A stretch of DNA of 64,000 bases from Neobacillus sp. SuZ13 (GTDB lineage: Bacteria > Bacillota > Bacilli > Bacillales > Cytobacillaceae). Below the pieces are notes generated by a model. It was not told where the DNA came from, did no database searches, and saw nothing but the letters and a program-made list of their open reading frames with translations. Location of the stretch: the NCBI RefSeq assembly GCF_030123365.1, contig NZ_CP126107.1:2217501-2281500 (forward strand), read 5' to 3'. The position numbers were made by a program, and so were the translations under genes. Position 1 is the stretch's first letter; each line of letters starts with the position of its first letter. This document shows positions 8,111 to 16,993 of the stretch, one piece after another.

Positions 8111-9196
8111 TTGAATAAGCGGAATACTGGAATGGCACTATCACTTATACTTGCCGCAGGAACACTATTAGGTGCTTGTGGGAAAAGTGATGACAACAAA
8201 GGAAACGATACGACTAAGGGCGGAGAAAATGGAAAAGGCTTCTCAGTAGGTATGGTGACTGACATCGGCGGTGTGGATGACAAATCATTTAACCAATCTT
8301 CTTGGGAAGGTCTTGAGAAATTTGGTAAAGAGAATGGCTTAACAAAAGGTAAAGGCGGCTATGATTATCTTGCTTCTAAATCAGATGCTGATTATACAAC
8401 AAACTTAAATACTCTTGTTCGTCAAGGATTTGACTTAGTATACGCTATCGGATTCTTAATGCCAGCATCACTTGAAGAAATTGCGAATCAACAAAAAGAT
8501 TCTAAATTTGCAATTGTGGACGCTGAAGTAAAACTGCCAAACGTAGCAAGTATTTTATTTAAGGAGCAAGAGGCTGGATTCCTTGCAGGAGTAGCTGCTG
8601 CTCTCTCAACAAAAACTAACCATATTGGATTTATTGGCGGAATGGAAATTCCTGTTGTTGAACGTTTCGAATCTGGTTACTTGGCTGGTGTTAAGGCAGC
8701 TAAGCCAGAGGTAAAAGTTGATGTTCAGTATGCAGGTGCGTTTGACAAGGCCGAGCTTGGTCAATCGATTGCATCTAAAATGTATTCCTCCGGTGCGGAC
8801 GTTGTCTTCCACTCAGCTGGGGCTACTGGTGTTGGTCTATTTAAGGAAGCTAATGACAGACAGAAAAAAGACCCAAGCAAACAATATTGGGCAATTGGGG
8901 TTGACCGTGACCAAGCTGACATGGGTCCAGATGTTGTCCTTACATCAGCACTAAAACGGGTCGACATCGCTGTTAATGACCTTGCAACAAAAACAAAAGA
9001 TGGCAATTTCCCTGGCGGCGAGGTTGCATTATATGGTTTGAGTGAAGATGGTGTTGGCTTAGCACCGATTAATGCAAAAGCAGAAAACAAAGCTGAAATT
9101 GAAGCAACAGTAAAAGAATGGGTCGATAAGATTAAATCAGGTGCTGTAAAAGTTCCTGAAACACGTAAAGAATTAAAAACGTTTAATCCAAAATAA
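8111..9196 (+). CDS. BMP-family nucleoside-type substrate-binding lipoprotein
   Basis: A 361-residue secreted lipoprotein. The signal peptide MNKRNTGMALSLILAAGTLL is followed by the lipobox LGAC, so Cys is the lipidated first residue of the mature form. The mature part has the BMP/Med fold signature: GMVTDIGGVDDKSFNQSSWEG, then ADYTTNLNTLVRQGFDLVYAIGF. BMP proteins bind nucleosides for ABC importers such as NupNOPQ. Start TTG 8111 follows AGGGGGAAC. It is the first gene before psuK and psuG, so pseudouridine is the likely ligand. No ATPase or permease gene follows, so it must share a transporter encoded elsewhere or act as a sensor. Confidence 0.88.
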   Translation: MNKRNTGMALSLILAAGTLLGACGKSDDNKGNDTTKGGENGKGFSVGMVTDIGGVDDKSFNQSSWEGLEKFGKENGLTKGKGGYDYLASKSDADYTTNLNTLVRQGFDLVYAIGFLMPASLEEIANQQKDSKFAIVDAEVKLPNVASILFKEQEAGFLAGVAAALSTKTNHIGFIGGMEIPVVERFESGYLAGVKAAKPEVKVDVQYAGAFDKAELGQSIASKMYSSGADVVFHSAGATGVGLFKEANDRQKKDPSKQYWAIGVDRDQADMGPDVVLTSALKRVDIAVNDLATKTKDGNFPGGEVALYGLSEDGVGLAPINAKAENKAEIEATVKEWVDKIKSGAVKVPETRKELKTFNPK

Positions 9197-9246
9197 TAAC
9201 ACTGATTAGGTAGGACAGGATTAGTGTAATTTATGGGGTGTGTTAT

Positions 9247-10356
9247 ATGCCTGAGAGAATGACGGAGAAAGAGCTTTTGATACTCGATTTAATAAGAAAG
9301 AATCCATATGTTTCTCAACAAGAGCTTGCAGAAATATTAGGGTTATCCCGACCCTCGATCGCTAATATTATTTCTGGTTTAACTAGAAAAGGAAATATTT
9401 TAGGCAGGGCCTACATTTTAAGTGAATCACAACGGGTAATTTGTATCGGCGGCGCCAACATAGACCGAAAATTCCATATCAAAGAAAAAGCCCAGTTAGG
9501 AACTTCCAATCCTATTTATGCCACTCAGAATGCAGGCGGCGTTGCACGGAATATCGCTGAAAACCTAGGACGGCTTGGGATGGAAGTGTCACTAATATCG
9601 GCATGCGGCGTTGATAAGGACTGGTCAGTCATAGAAGATGCATCAAATCTTTATATGAACCTAGAAACCGTAACCCATTTTCCTGAAAAATCAACTGGTT
9701 CTTACACAGCTGTTTTAGACTCAGATGGAGAATTAGTTATTGCCTTAGCCGATATGGAAGTGTACGACGCAATCACACCTGAATTGCTGCTAAGGCATGA
9801 TGTATTATTAAGCTCAGCAAAATGTATCATGGTCGATTTAAATTGTCCAAAAGAAACCATCCAATTCTTATGCCATTTTGCTAAAAATCATAATCTACCG
9901 ATTGTTTTAGTACCTGTTTCTTCACCAAAAATGGCACGATTGCCGGATGCTTTAGACGGTGTTACATGGCTAATTACGAACCGAGACGAATCAGAAACTT
10001 ATTTTCATACAGAGATCAAAAATGAAGATGACTGGAAAGATGCAGTAGAAAAGTGGCTAGCACTCGGCATCTCCAATGTTATCATTACGAATGGAAAAGC
10101 AGGTTCCATGATTGGGAATAGGGAAGAGGGTATCTTTCTTGTTCCTCCAATCGTGACTAAGGAAATTGTCGATGTAACGGGGGCTGGAGACGCCTTTTCC
10201 TCTGCTGTTATTTTTTCTTGGTTAGAGGGAAAATCATTAATTGAAATCGCCAAAACTGGAAGTATGAATGCATCTAAAACATTGCAATCACCCTATACAG
10301 TCCGACAAGATTTATCAGCAGAACAACTACAAAAAGACATGGAGGAATTATCATGA
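9247..10356 (+). CDS. psuK: Pseudouridine kinase, PfkB family with N-terminal winged helix
   Basis: A 369-residue protein. Residues about 5-55 form a winged helix-turn-helix ([20 protein letters not shown], then [15 protein letters not shown]). The rest is a PfkB carbohydrate kinase with the signature [13 protein letters not shown] holding the catalytic Asp. It phosphorylates pseudouridine to pseudouridine 5'-phosphate, the substrate of the next enzyme. The fused DNA-binding domain suggests that the kinase also senses substrate and regulates the operon. Start ATG 9247 is preferred over GTG 9238 because GGGGTG at 9235 fits it best. The stop overlaps the next start by 4 bases (ATGA). Confidence 0.9.
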   Translation: MPERMTEKELLILDLIRKNPYVSQQELAEILGLSRPSIANIISGLTRKGNILGRAYILSESQRVICIGGANIDRKFHIKEKAQLGTSNPIYATQNAGGVARNIAENLGRLGMEVSLISACGVDKDWSVIEDASNLYMNLETVTHFPEKSTGSYTAVLDSDGELVIALADMEVYDAITPELLLRHDVLLSSAKCIMVDLNCPKETIQFLCHFAKNHNLPIVLVPVSSPKMARLPDALDGVTWLITNRDESETYFHTEIKNEDDWKDAVEKWLALGISNVIITNGKAGSMIGNREEGIFLVPPIVTKEIVDVTGAGDAFSSAVIFSWLEGKSLIEIAKTGSMNASKTLQSPYTVRQDLSAEQLQKDMEELS

Positions 10357-11267
10357 AACAATATATTACATTCTCTGACGAAGTACAGACAGCTAAAGAA
10401 CAAGGAAAACCAATTGTTGCCTTAGAGTCTACGATTATTTCTCACGGAATGCCTTATCCGCAAAATGTTCAGACTGCTCGTGAAGTTGAACAAATTGTGC
10501 GTGATAACGGGGCAGTTCCGGCTACAATTGCTATCATTGATGGAAAAATTAAAATCGGATTATCTGATGAAGAGTTAGAAATGTTCGGTAAAAGCTCAGA
10601 TGTTGCAAAAGCATCACGACGAGATTTAGCTTATTTGATTGCTACAAAAAAACTTGGAGCAACAACAGTAGCTGCGACAATGATTTGTGCAGAAATGGCA
10701 GATATTCAAATCTTCGTTACAGGTGGTATTGGCGGTGCTCACCGTGGGGCAGAAACCACAATGGATATCTCAGCTGACCTCGAAGAACTAGGGCAAACAA
10801 ATGTTGCCGTTATTTGTGCGGGTGCTAAATCTATTTTAGATTTAGGGTTAACGATGGAATATCTTGAAACTAAAGGTGTACCGGTTATTGGCTACCAAAC
10901 TGATGTACTCCCTGCTTTCTATACACGCAAAAGTGAATTCGGATTAAACTTAAGTGCAGATGATGTTGATACAATCGCCTCTACATTAAAGGTAAAATGG
11001 GATTTGAACCTAAAAGGCGGAGCGGTTATTGCTAATCCAATTCCTGAAGAATACGCTATGGATGAGAAAGTAATAAATGCTGTCATTGAATCAGCATTAA
11101 AAGAGGCAGAAGAACGCCACATCACTGGTAAAGATGTAACGCCATTCATGCTTGGTAAGGTGAAAGAACTAACAGAAGGCAAAAGCCTAGATGCAAACAT
11201 TGCATTAGTTAAAAACAATGCTGTTGTGGGAGCAAAAATCGCTGTAAGCTTTAACGCATTGAAATAA
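10353..11267 (+). CDS. psuG: Pseudouridine-5'-phosphate glycosidase
   Basis: A 304-residue enzyme that reversibly splits pseudouridine 5'-phosphate into uracil and ribose 5-phosphate, a C-glycosidic bond. Family signatures are clear: [19 protein letters not shown] near the N-terminus, [38 protein letters not shown], and a C-terminal [11 protein letters not shown]. Length is normal. It overlaps psuK by 4 bases, so translation is coupled. With the upstream lipoprotein it completes uptake, phosphorylation and cleavage of pseudouridine. A terminator follows. Confidence 0.95.
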   Translation: MKQYITFSDEVQTAKEQGKPIVALESTIISHGMPYPQNVQTAREVEQIVRDNGAVPATIAIIDGKIKIGLSDEELEMFGKSSDVAKASRRDLAYLIATKKLGATTVAATMICAEMADIQIFVTGGIGGAHRGAETTMDISADLEELGQTNVAVICAGAKSILDLGLTMEYLETKGVPVIGYQTDVLPAFYTRKSEFGLNLSADDVDTIASTLKVKWDLNLKGGAVIANPIPEEYAMDEKVINAVIESALKEAEERHITGKDVTPFMLGKVKELTEGKSLDANIALVKNNAVVGAKIAVSFNALK

Positions 11268-11291
11268 TAAAAAGAAGAAGAAATGCTTTCT

Positions 11292-11337
11292 GCTTGTAGA
11301 TCAAATCTAGCTCTAGATTGGTCTACAAGCTTTTTTT
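11292..11337 (+). terminator. Terminator of the pseudouridine operon
   Basis: GCTTGTAGA at 11292 pairs with TCTACAAGC at 11322-11330, with an inner AATCTAG/CTAGATT stem, and is followed by seven T. Confidence 0.9.
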
Positions 11338-11487
11338 ATTATTCTTTTATAGTTTTTACTATATTTCAAAATAATCTGATAATATGGTATAATTATTTGA
11401 TACATATTGAAAGATCGTTAATTGAAATCATTTCCTAAACCGATGTGCTAAATTGTTAATGATATTGTAAGAGGCGGTGAATATAGA

Positions 11488-13254
11488 TTGAGTACATTAG
11501 AATATGGTTTACTAGATTGTTTTCAAAATGTTTGCAGCTCAATTGGCAATTATGAAACAGGAATATCTAACATTATCCTCCTTAGCAATCTCTATACATA
11601 CCATTGCCATTACGATGTCCAGGAAAGAAAAATAGAATTTAATGAAGATAGAATGGACTGGATTAAACGAGTAAAGTGGAGCCAATTATCCAATTCTAGT
11701 ACTTTTTCATTCGGAGACTCCCAATCGGAGTGGATCTATATCCGGCCGATTTCGCACAAAGGCGAGCATAAATATTTTTTGGTCCTAATATATCCGGAAA
11801 AAAATCAAAAGAAAATACTTCAAATTTTAGACCTCCTTGCCAAACAACTCAGTTATCAAATAGTCACACAGCCGAATTTGTCATCCCTTTTTTTGCAAAG
11901 TACATATCAGCAGCAAATTACCAACACTATTGATGAAGGATATTTGACCGTCGATAAAAAAGGAATTATTACTTTTATCAACAAAACTGGCGAAATTATC
12001 CTCGGACTTGAAGAAAGTGAACTAACAGACCATCCACTTGTCGAAGTCCTGCCAAATTTTTATCCTTCACCACTTGAAACTCTCCATACAAAAGAAAATT
12101 GGGTGAACCGGGAAGTATTTTTTGATTTACCAAAGGGTAAGATTCATCTTATTTTTTCTGTCATTCCTTTGTTAGAAGGCGGACTTCCTGTTGGGGTTGT
12201 TATTACATTCAAAGAAATGAAAATCATTATGAAAAAGTTGGAGAGTATAGTCAGCATCCAGCCCATTTTTCAATTTGAGGATTTAATCTATAAAAGCCGT
12301 GCCATGCATGAATTGGTTAAAACCGCAAAAGTTGCTGCCAAAACTGAGTCCAATATATTAATAGAAGGGGAAAGCGGGACAGGTAAGGAATTGATCGCTC
12401 AATCTATTCATAATCAAAGTCAGCGAAAAGGAAAACCGTTTATTGTGATTGACTGTTCCTCTATACCAAGGGATTTAGTAGAGAGTGAGTTATTCGGATA
12501 TGTAGATGGCGCATTTACAGGAGCGCGCAAAGGAGGCAGGCTGGGGAAATTTGAAGTGGCCAATGGCGGTACTGTATTTCTCGATGAAATAGGAGAAATG
12601 CCTTTAGAAATTCAGGTGAAACTGCTGCGTGTTTTACAAAGCCGTACGATTACACGAGTTGGGGGACATGATCCCATTCCTAGCAACGTTCGAATTATAG
12701 CTGCAACGAACCGAAATCTTGAGGAAGAGGTTGAAAATGATAATTTTCGATTAGACCTTTACTATCGATTAAACGTCCTCCAGCTCACTGTCCCCTCATT
12801 AAGGGAGAGAGATGGTGATATTCCATTACTTGCCAAGACATTGGTGGAAGTAGCAGCCAATCGAACCAATCGCTATTCACCAAAAATCTCTGTGGATACA
12901 ATGAAAATTCTTGAAAGTTATCCTTGGCCCGGAAATATAAGAGAATTAGAGAATGTAATAGAAAGAGCCATCTTGATAGCGCATGATGTGATTGAGCCTG
13001 AACACTTGCCTAAAAATATTCTTCATGCTGCTCAATTAGATGAGCAGAGAAAGCATGAAAAACATTTAACTTTAAATCTCACTGATAAAAATGTGAATTC
13101 ATTTAGAGGGATGGAAAAGGAGTTAATTATGAACACTCTCCGTAATGTGAATTGGAACAAAAGTCAGGCGGCTCGAAAATTAGGGATTTCCCGTTCGAAC
13201 TTATATGAAAAAATTGCAAAATATCATATAGAACCGGTAAATGAATTTTATTAA
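11488..13254 (+). CDS. Sigma-54-dependent activator with PAS domain (first of a tandem pair)
   Basis: A 588-residue enhancer-binding protein. Residues 1 to about 140 are an unrecognised sensor-like region; about 145-250 form a PAS domain ([20 protein letters not shown]); about 260-500 are the AAA+ domain with Walker A GESGTGKE at about 294-301, the sigma-54 contact loop GAFTGA at about 341-346 and Walker B TVFLDE at about 362-367. The C-terminus has a Fis-type helix-turn-helix ([20 protein letters not shown]). Start is TTG 11488 after AGAGGCGGTGA. It likely controls the -24/-12 promoter at 16872, the only good one nearby. The inducer is probably an aromatic compound sensed by the N-terminal part. 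Confidence 0.92.
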   Translation: MSTLEYGLLDCFQNVCSSIGNYETGISNIILLSNLYTYHCHYDVQERKIEFNEDRMDWIKRVKWSQLSNSSTFSFGDSQSEWIYIRPISHKGEHKYFLVLIYPEKNQKKILQILDLLAKQLSYQIVTQPNLSSLFLQSTYQQQITNTIDEGYLTVDKKGIITFINKTGEIILGLEESELTDHPLVEVLPNFYPSPLETLHTKENWVNREVFFDLPKGKIHLIFSVIPLLEGGLPVGVVITFKEMKIIMKKLESIVSIQPIFQFEDLIYKSRAMHELVKTAKVAAKTESNILIEGESGTGKELIAQSIHNQSQRKGKPFIVIDCSSIPRDLVESELFGYVDGAFTGARKGGRLGKFEVANGGTVFLDEIGEMPLEIQVKLLRVLQSRTITRVGGHDPIPSNVRIIAATNRNLEEEVENDNFRLDLYYRLNVLQLTVPSLRERDGDIPLLAKTLVEVAANRTNRYSPKISVDTMKILESYPWPGNIRELENVIERAILIAHDVIEPEHLPKNILHAAQLDEQRKHEKHLTLNLTDKNVNSFRGMEKELIMNTLRNVNWNKSQAARKLGISRSNLYEKIAKYHIEPVNEFY

Positions 13255-13270
13255 GGGGGTATTTTCTAAA

Positions 13271-15025
13271 ATGAACCTTCTGACCGGCTTTGTGGTTGAC
13301 GAGGTTAAAAAGGTTTTTGAGCAGTATAAAAACGACAATGAAGTTGAATCAGAGCTGCAAATGATTGGCTTGGATTTCTCCTACATTTGTCATTACGATC
13401 CTATTTTAAAAGAGGTAGTTGTGGGACGTGACAGAGGGATTGAACTTCCCATTGATTTTACATTCATCCATAAAACGGCATGCTACGATAACCGAATCAT
13501 CGGAATGGATAGGGCCGGACAATTAAGGTATCTTTACTCCACACCGATTATTTTAGAACAAGAAACGAAATTCTTTCTAATTTGCACTTCTCATATAGGC
13601 CATGACCCATTTACCCTGCTAATTTTAGAATTGTTAGCAAATTTTATTAGCACCCGGCTTGAAACACACATAAAGCTTCAAGAGGTTCATCTTAAAAATG
13701 ACCATATGAAACAGATAACAGAAACTGTTAGTGCTGGCAGTTTATCTGTTGATAAATTCGGCACCATCCTGTTAATCAATGAAGTCGGAGCGGACATGCT
13801 GGGGTTAACTCCTGAAGTAGTTATTGGAAAGCCAATTTCTGAAGTTTTGGATAGTCAGGCATTTTCATTACATATCTTGAAAAGCGGTAAGCCAATTATA
13901 GATAAAGAAATAAAAATAAAAATTAATAAAGGGCAATATTATTTTCGACTATCTTCCGTCCCCCTCTATGATCATTTGGATGAACCGATTGGGATTGTCT
14001 ACCATTTTAAAGATGTTAGAAAAGAAGTAGAAATGATCGTGAACACGAAGAGTTTTTTTCATTTTGACGATATTATTTATCAATGTGAAGAAATGGAGAA
14101 CTTAATTCATTTAGCCCAAAAAGCGGCATTGCAGGACTCAAGTATCTTAATAGAAGGTGAAAGCGGAACAGGGAAAGAACTTATTGCCCAATCCATTCAT
14201 AATTACAGCAACCGATCTAAGAAGCCATTTGTTGTTATTGATTGCTCAGCGATCCCTAGAAATTTAGTGGAAAGTGAATTATTTGGCTATGAGGATGGTT
14301 CTTTTACAGGCTCTCGCAAAGGGGGCAGAATGGGAAAGTTTGAACGGGCCAACGGAGGGACAGTTTTTCTGGACGAAATAGGGGAGATGCCATTAGAAAT
14401 TCAATCCAAGCTGCTCCGTGTTATTCAAAGCCGATCAATTACAAGGGTCGGAGGGCATGAACCGATCCCAATTAATATACGAATCATTGCGGCTACAAAT
14501 CGAAATTTGGCGCAAGAAGTATCAGAAGGAAGTTTTCGAAATGATTTGTATTATCGACTGAATGTCATTAATTTATTTGTCCCTGCTTTACGTGACCGGA
14601 AAGGAGATCTTCCGTTACTCGTTCAGAAATTAATGGAAAAGACAGCAAAACGTGAAAAAAGGGAAGTTCCATACCTTTCAGGTCGGATCATGGAGGTTCT
14701 TGAAAATTACACATGGCCGGGGAATATCAGGGAATTAGAAAATACAATGGAACGTGCTGTAATTCTGGCAAATGGAGAAATTGACAATCAACATTTACCG
14801 AAGCGTTTGTTGGGATTACAAAATATGAATTCGTCTTCTACTCCCACTCCAAATGAATCTTTTGTTGACCAACCATCTTCACATAAGCCCAAGATTGTCA
14901 TGGAACGGCACTTAATAATAAACGCTCTTAAAGAGTCAAATGGGAACAAAAGCAAGGCAGCTAAAAAGCTTGGGATTGCTAGGTCAACTTTATATGAAAA
15001 AATGTATCTGTATCAATTACTTTAG
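13271..15025 (+). CDS. Sigma-54-dependent activator with PAS domain and altered GAFTGA loop (second of pair)
   Basis: A 584-residue paralogue of the preceding protein with the same order: N-terminal sensor-like region, PAS (about 145-250), AAA+ domain (Walker A GESGTGKE near 296-303, Walker B TVFLDE) and Fis-type helix-turn-helix (NGNKSKAAKKLGIARSTLYE). The sigma-54 contact loop reads GSFTGS instead of GAFTGA, with both Ala changed to Ser. The core Phe-Thr-Gly is kept, so activity may be altered rather than lost. Start ATG 13271 is chosen because AAGGGGGT precedes it; the ATG at 13241 overlaps the upstream gene and lacks a site. The two genes are probably co-transcribed and arose by duplication. 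Confidence 0.92.
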   Translation: MNLLTGFVVDEVKKVFEQYKNDNEVESELQMIGLDFSYICHYDPILKEVVVGRDRGIELPIDFTFIHKTACYDNRIIGMDRAGQLRYLYSTPIILEQETKFFLICTSHIGHDPFTLLILELLANFISTRLETHIKLQEVHLKNDHMKQITETVSAGSLSVDKFGTILLINEVGADMLGLTPEVVIGKPISEVLDSQAFSLHILKSGKPIIDKEIKIKINKGQYYFRLSSVPLYDHLDEPIGIVYHFKDVRKEVEMIVNTKSFFHFDDIIYQCEEMENLIHLAQKAALQDSSILIEGESGTGKELIAQSIHNYSNRSKKPFVVIDCSAIPRNLVESELFGYEDGSFTGSRKGGRMGKFERANGGTVFLDEIGEMPLEIQSKLLRVIQSRSITRVGGHEPIPINIRIIAATNRNLAQEVSEGSFRNDLYYRLNVINLFVPALRDRKGDLPLLVQKLMEKTAKREKREVPYLSGRIMEVLENYTWPGNIRELENTMERAVILANGEIDNQHLPKRLLGLQNMNSSSTPTPNESFVDQPSSHKPKIVMERHLIINALKESNGNKSKAAKKLGIARSTLYEKMYLYQLL

Positions 15026-15088
15026 GGTTCCATTTCCATTCATGTGTTAAAAGGAATCTACTTTTATTTTAGCAGTTACAAGGAATGA

Positions 15089-15114
15089 GTCTCCCTTTTC
15101 CAAGGGAGACTTTT
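15089..15114. terminator. Bidirectional terminator between convergent genes
   Basis: GTCTCCCTT and AAGGGAGAC form a 9-bp stem around TTCC, followed by TTTTAT. It lies between the activator pair and the convergent transporter gene. Confidence 0.75.
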
Positions 15115-15122
15115 ATAATCCA

Positions 15123-16472
15123 TTAGCTTACATGAACTTTAATAGATTCATCTTTGGCATTGTTTTCATATTGATAGGCATTTTTTATAGGTACCATTAA
15201 GAGGGCGGCAGCTGCAATCAAACCAGGAATGGCAAAGGCGATAAAGTTTAATGGAATTGGTAAAGAAATTGATAGTAGGAATCCTCCTAAAAGGGGCCCG
15301 AGCATACCACCGGTCCTGCCGACTCCTGAAGCCATCCCTAATGCTGTAGATCTGATTGATGGAGGATAGTACTGGGAAACATATGCCTGAACAATATTTT
15401 GTGCACCAATGGTTGCAGCTCCGGCAATGGCTACTAACAAATATATTACTAACGTATTTCCTCCAAATCCTAGGAGTGTCAGAGCCACGGCACCTGAGGC
15501 ATACATCGGAACAAGCATTCTTTTGGAACCGTATTTATCACAAAGTCTTCCGATTATAAGTGTCCCGATAATGGCTCCACCTTGGAGGGCAATGAGAAAT
15601 CCTAAGCTTGAGTTTAATCCATATCCTGCTTCCATCATTAATTTTGGGAGCCAAGTATTCAAACCATAAACCATCAATAGACAACTGAAGAATGCTGTCC
15701 AAAACATAACCGTACTGAAGGCCCTGTTCTCTTTAAATAATCCTATTATAGGAACCTTTGTTTCTTGGGTTTTTAAGTTGATAACCTCGTCATTTTGACT
15801 AAAATGTGATTCGGGACTTACTTTGGCAAGGGTTGCAATCAATTTTTCTTTTTTGCCTGTACGGATAAGATAACTGGCTGTTTCAGGCAGTTGTTTATAC
15901 ATAATAGGTAATAATAATAGAGGAAGACCCGCAAACCAGAAGATTGATTTCCATCCGAATGTTGGCATCAAGGTGATCCCTATTAAGGGAGCAAGAATTC
16001 CCCCAACAGAATAACCACATAATACGATACTTACAATCATACTTCTCATCGTTTTAGGAGCATAATCAGTTAATAGTGCGATAACATTCGGCATGATTCC
16101 TCCCAAACCCAAGCCAGCTAAGAAACGAAAGGTTGAGAAAGTAGTAGGGGTTTCGGCAAAGCCGCAAAGGAATGTAAATAAACTAAACAGTACTAACGTT
16201 ATAGCAACTACGTTCTTTCTGCCAATCCGGTCAGCCAAAGTACCGAAAAAGATAGCCCCAAACATCATCCCAAATAACCCATAGGTCCCGATTGCTCCTG
16301 CTTCCACCGATGAAAGATTCCATTTTTCTATCAAGGTGGGTAAAACCGTTCCATAGACAACCAGATCATAACCATCAAACAAGATAATGAAAAAACTCCA
16401 TAATAGTAACCCTAAATGAAAGCGGTTAAATTTGCTGTTTGCAATAACTTCAGTAGAATTAATCGTTGTCAT
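15123..16472 (-). CDS. Aromatic acid:H+ symporter family (AAHS) MFS transporter
   Basis: A 449-residue, 12-helix carrier. The first helix holds the AAHS hallmark DGYDLVVYG, and the loop after helix 2 has GTLADRIGRKN, as in PcaK, BenK and related importers of benzoate-type acids. Helices 4-5 (RFLAGLGLGGIMPN) and the cytoplasmic PETASYLI segment also fit. Start ATG (complement 16470-16472) follows GAAGGGGATAAGAAA. It is divergent from the ring-cleavage cluster and next to the two sigma-54 activators, so it likely imports the aromatic acid that the cluster degrades. A cre-like site lies 30 bases upstream, suggesting CcpA repression. Confidence 0.9.
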   Translation of the reverse strand: MTTINSTEVIANSKFNRFHLGLLLWSFFIILFDGYDLVVYGTVLPTLIEKWNLSSVEAGAIGTYGLFGMMFGAIFFGTLADRIGRKNVVAITLVLFSLFTFLCGFAETPTTFSTFRFLAGLGLGGIMPNVIALLTDYAPKTMRSMIVSIVLCGYSVGGILAPLIGITLMPTFGWKSIFWFAGLPLLLLPIMYKQLPETASYLIRTGKKEKLIATLAKVSPESHFSQNDEVINLKTQETKVPIIGLFKENRAFSTVMFWTAFFSCLLMVYGLNTWLPKLMMEAGYGLNSSLGFLIALQGGAIIGTLIIGRLCDKYGSKRMLVPMYASGAVALTLLGFGGNTLVIYLLVAIAGAATIGAQNIVQAYVSQYYPPSIRSTALGMASGVGRTGGMLGPLLGGFLLSISLPIPLNFIAFAIPGLIAAAALLMVPIKNAYQYENNAKDESIKVHVS

Positions 16473-16502
16473 TTTCTTATCCCCTTCAAAAATAAAATTA
16501 GA

Positions 16503-16516
16503 TGATAACGCTTACG
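16503..16516 (-). promoter_or_regulatory. Cre-like (CcpA) site upstream of the aromatic transporter
   Basis: On the minus strand the site reads CGTAAGCGTTATCA, which matches the cre consensus TGNAARCGNWWWCA at all fixed positions except the first T. It lies 30 bases upstream of the transporter start, where bound CcpA would block transcription. Confidence 0.6.
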
Positions 16517-16690
16517 AAGATTTGAGAGAAATTCTTCTTTGTTATCGGTTATTACTAATAACACTTTACTTATAGTGAAATGCGTTCTCTATTTAGAAAT
16601 TATAAACACTAGTGGTTTCAATTTCAATAAAATATTTATATTTTTCGGAATATTGATACTGAATCGGGTAGATAGAACCATCAAACACAT

Positions 16691-16718
16691 AAAAAAGCGG
16701 GAATTTTCCCGCTTTTTT
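16691..16718. terminator. Symmetric hairpin terminator
   Basis: AAAAAAGCGGGAA and TTCCCGCTTTTTT form a 13-bp perfect stem, with T-runs on both strands. No adjoining gene ends here, so it may be the leftover of a lost gene or element. Confidence 0.7.
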
Positions 16719-16760
16719 GGTTGGCTCCAGCATGACTGCCCAAGAACGAGCTAAGTTTGT

Positions 16761-16808
16761 TGTACTGATTTCGGACAATTCGAACAGTAGTGTAGTGATT
16801 TTGGACAA
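16761..16808. repeat. Paired direct repeat, possible transposon-end remnant
   Basis: TGTACTGATTTCGGACAA (16761-16778) and TGTAGTGATTTTGGACAA (16791-16808) match at 16 of 18 positions and are 30 bases apart. Multiple short direct repeats next to a TGT...ACA terminus are typical of IS21-family ends, but no transposase is present. An activator-binding pair for the nearby sigma-54 promoter is the alternative. Confidence 0.4.
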
Positions 16809-16871
16809 AAACATCGGAAAAATTTAAATGATTATTTTTCTGAATGTTGTAAATGATAGCGTTTTCCATAT

Positions 16872-16887
16872 TGGCACGCTTCTTGCA
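16872..16887 (+). promoter_or_regulatory. Sigma-54 (-24/-12) promoter of the ring-cleavage cluster
   Basis: TGGCAC at 16872-16877, five bases, then TTGCA at 16883-16887, the exact spacing and sequence of the sigma-54 consensus, preceded by a T to give TTGGCAC. The start codon of the first monooxygenase gene is 107 bases downstream. Two sigma-54 activators are encoded 2-5 kb upstream. Confidence 0.88.
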
Positions 16888-16993
16888 TTATTAGTTGGTA
16901 TAGGATTCATTCACCTTTTTACTATCTGCACAATGCAAAGATTAATATTTTTTAAGTTAAGAATCCTAAAACCAAATAAAAGGAGGGGTTTTC

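Larger units (their letters stand above)
16517..16871. other. Intergenic region between transporter and ring-cleavage cluster
   Basis: A gene-free stretch. It contains a perfect AAAAAAGCGGGAA/TTCCCGCTTTTTT hairpin at 16691-16718 that could stop transcription in either direction, a pair of 18-base direct repeats at 16761-16808 resembling a transposon end, and the sigma-54 promoter that follows. Short open frames here on both strands have no ribosome sites and are not considered genes. Upstream activator sites for the two sigma-54 activators should lie here but were not identified. Confidence 0.5.

Noticed and set aside
16539..16869. Short open frames on both strands between the transporter and the monooxygenase
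   Set aside because: No ribosome sites, they overlap a symmetric terminator and repeats, and the translations look like no protein family.
16857..16870. TGATAGCGTTTTCC as a cre site over the sigma-54 promoter
   Set aside because: It deviates from the cre consensus at two fixed positions, one in each half, so support is too weak.
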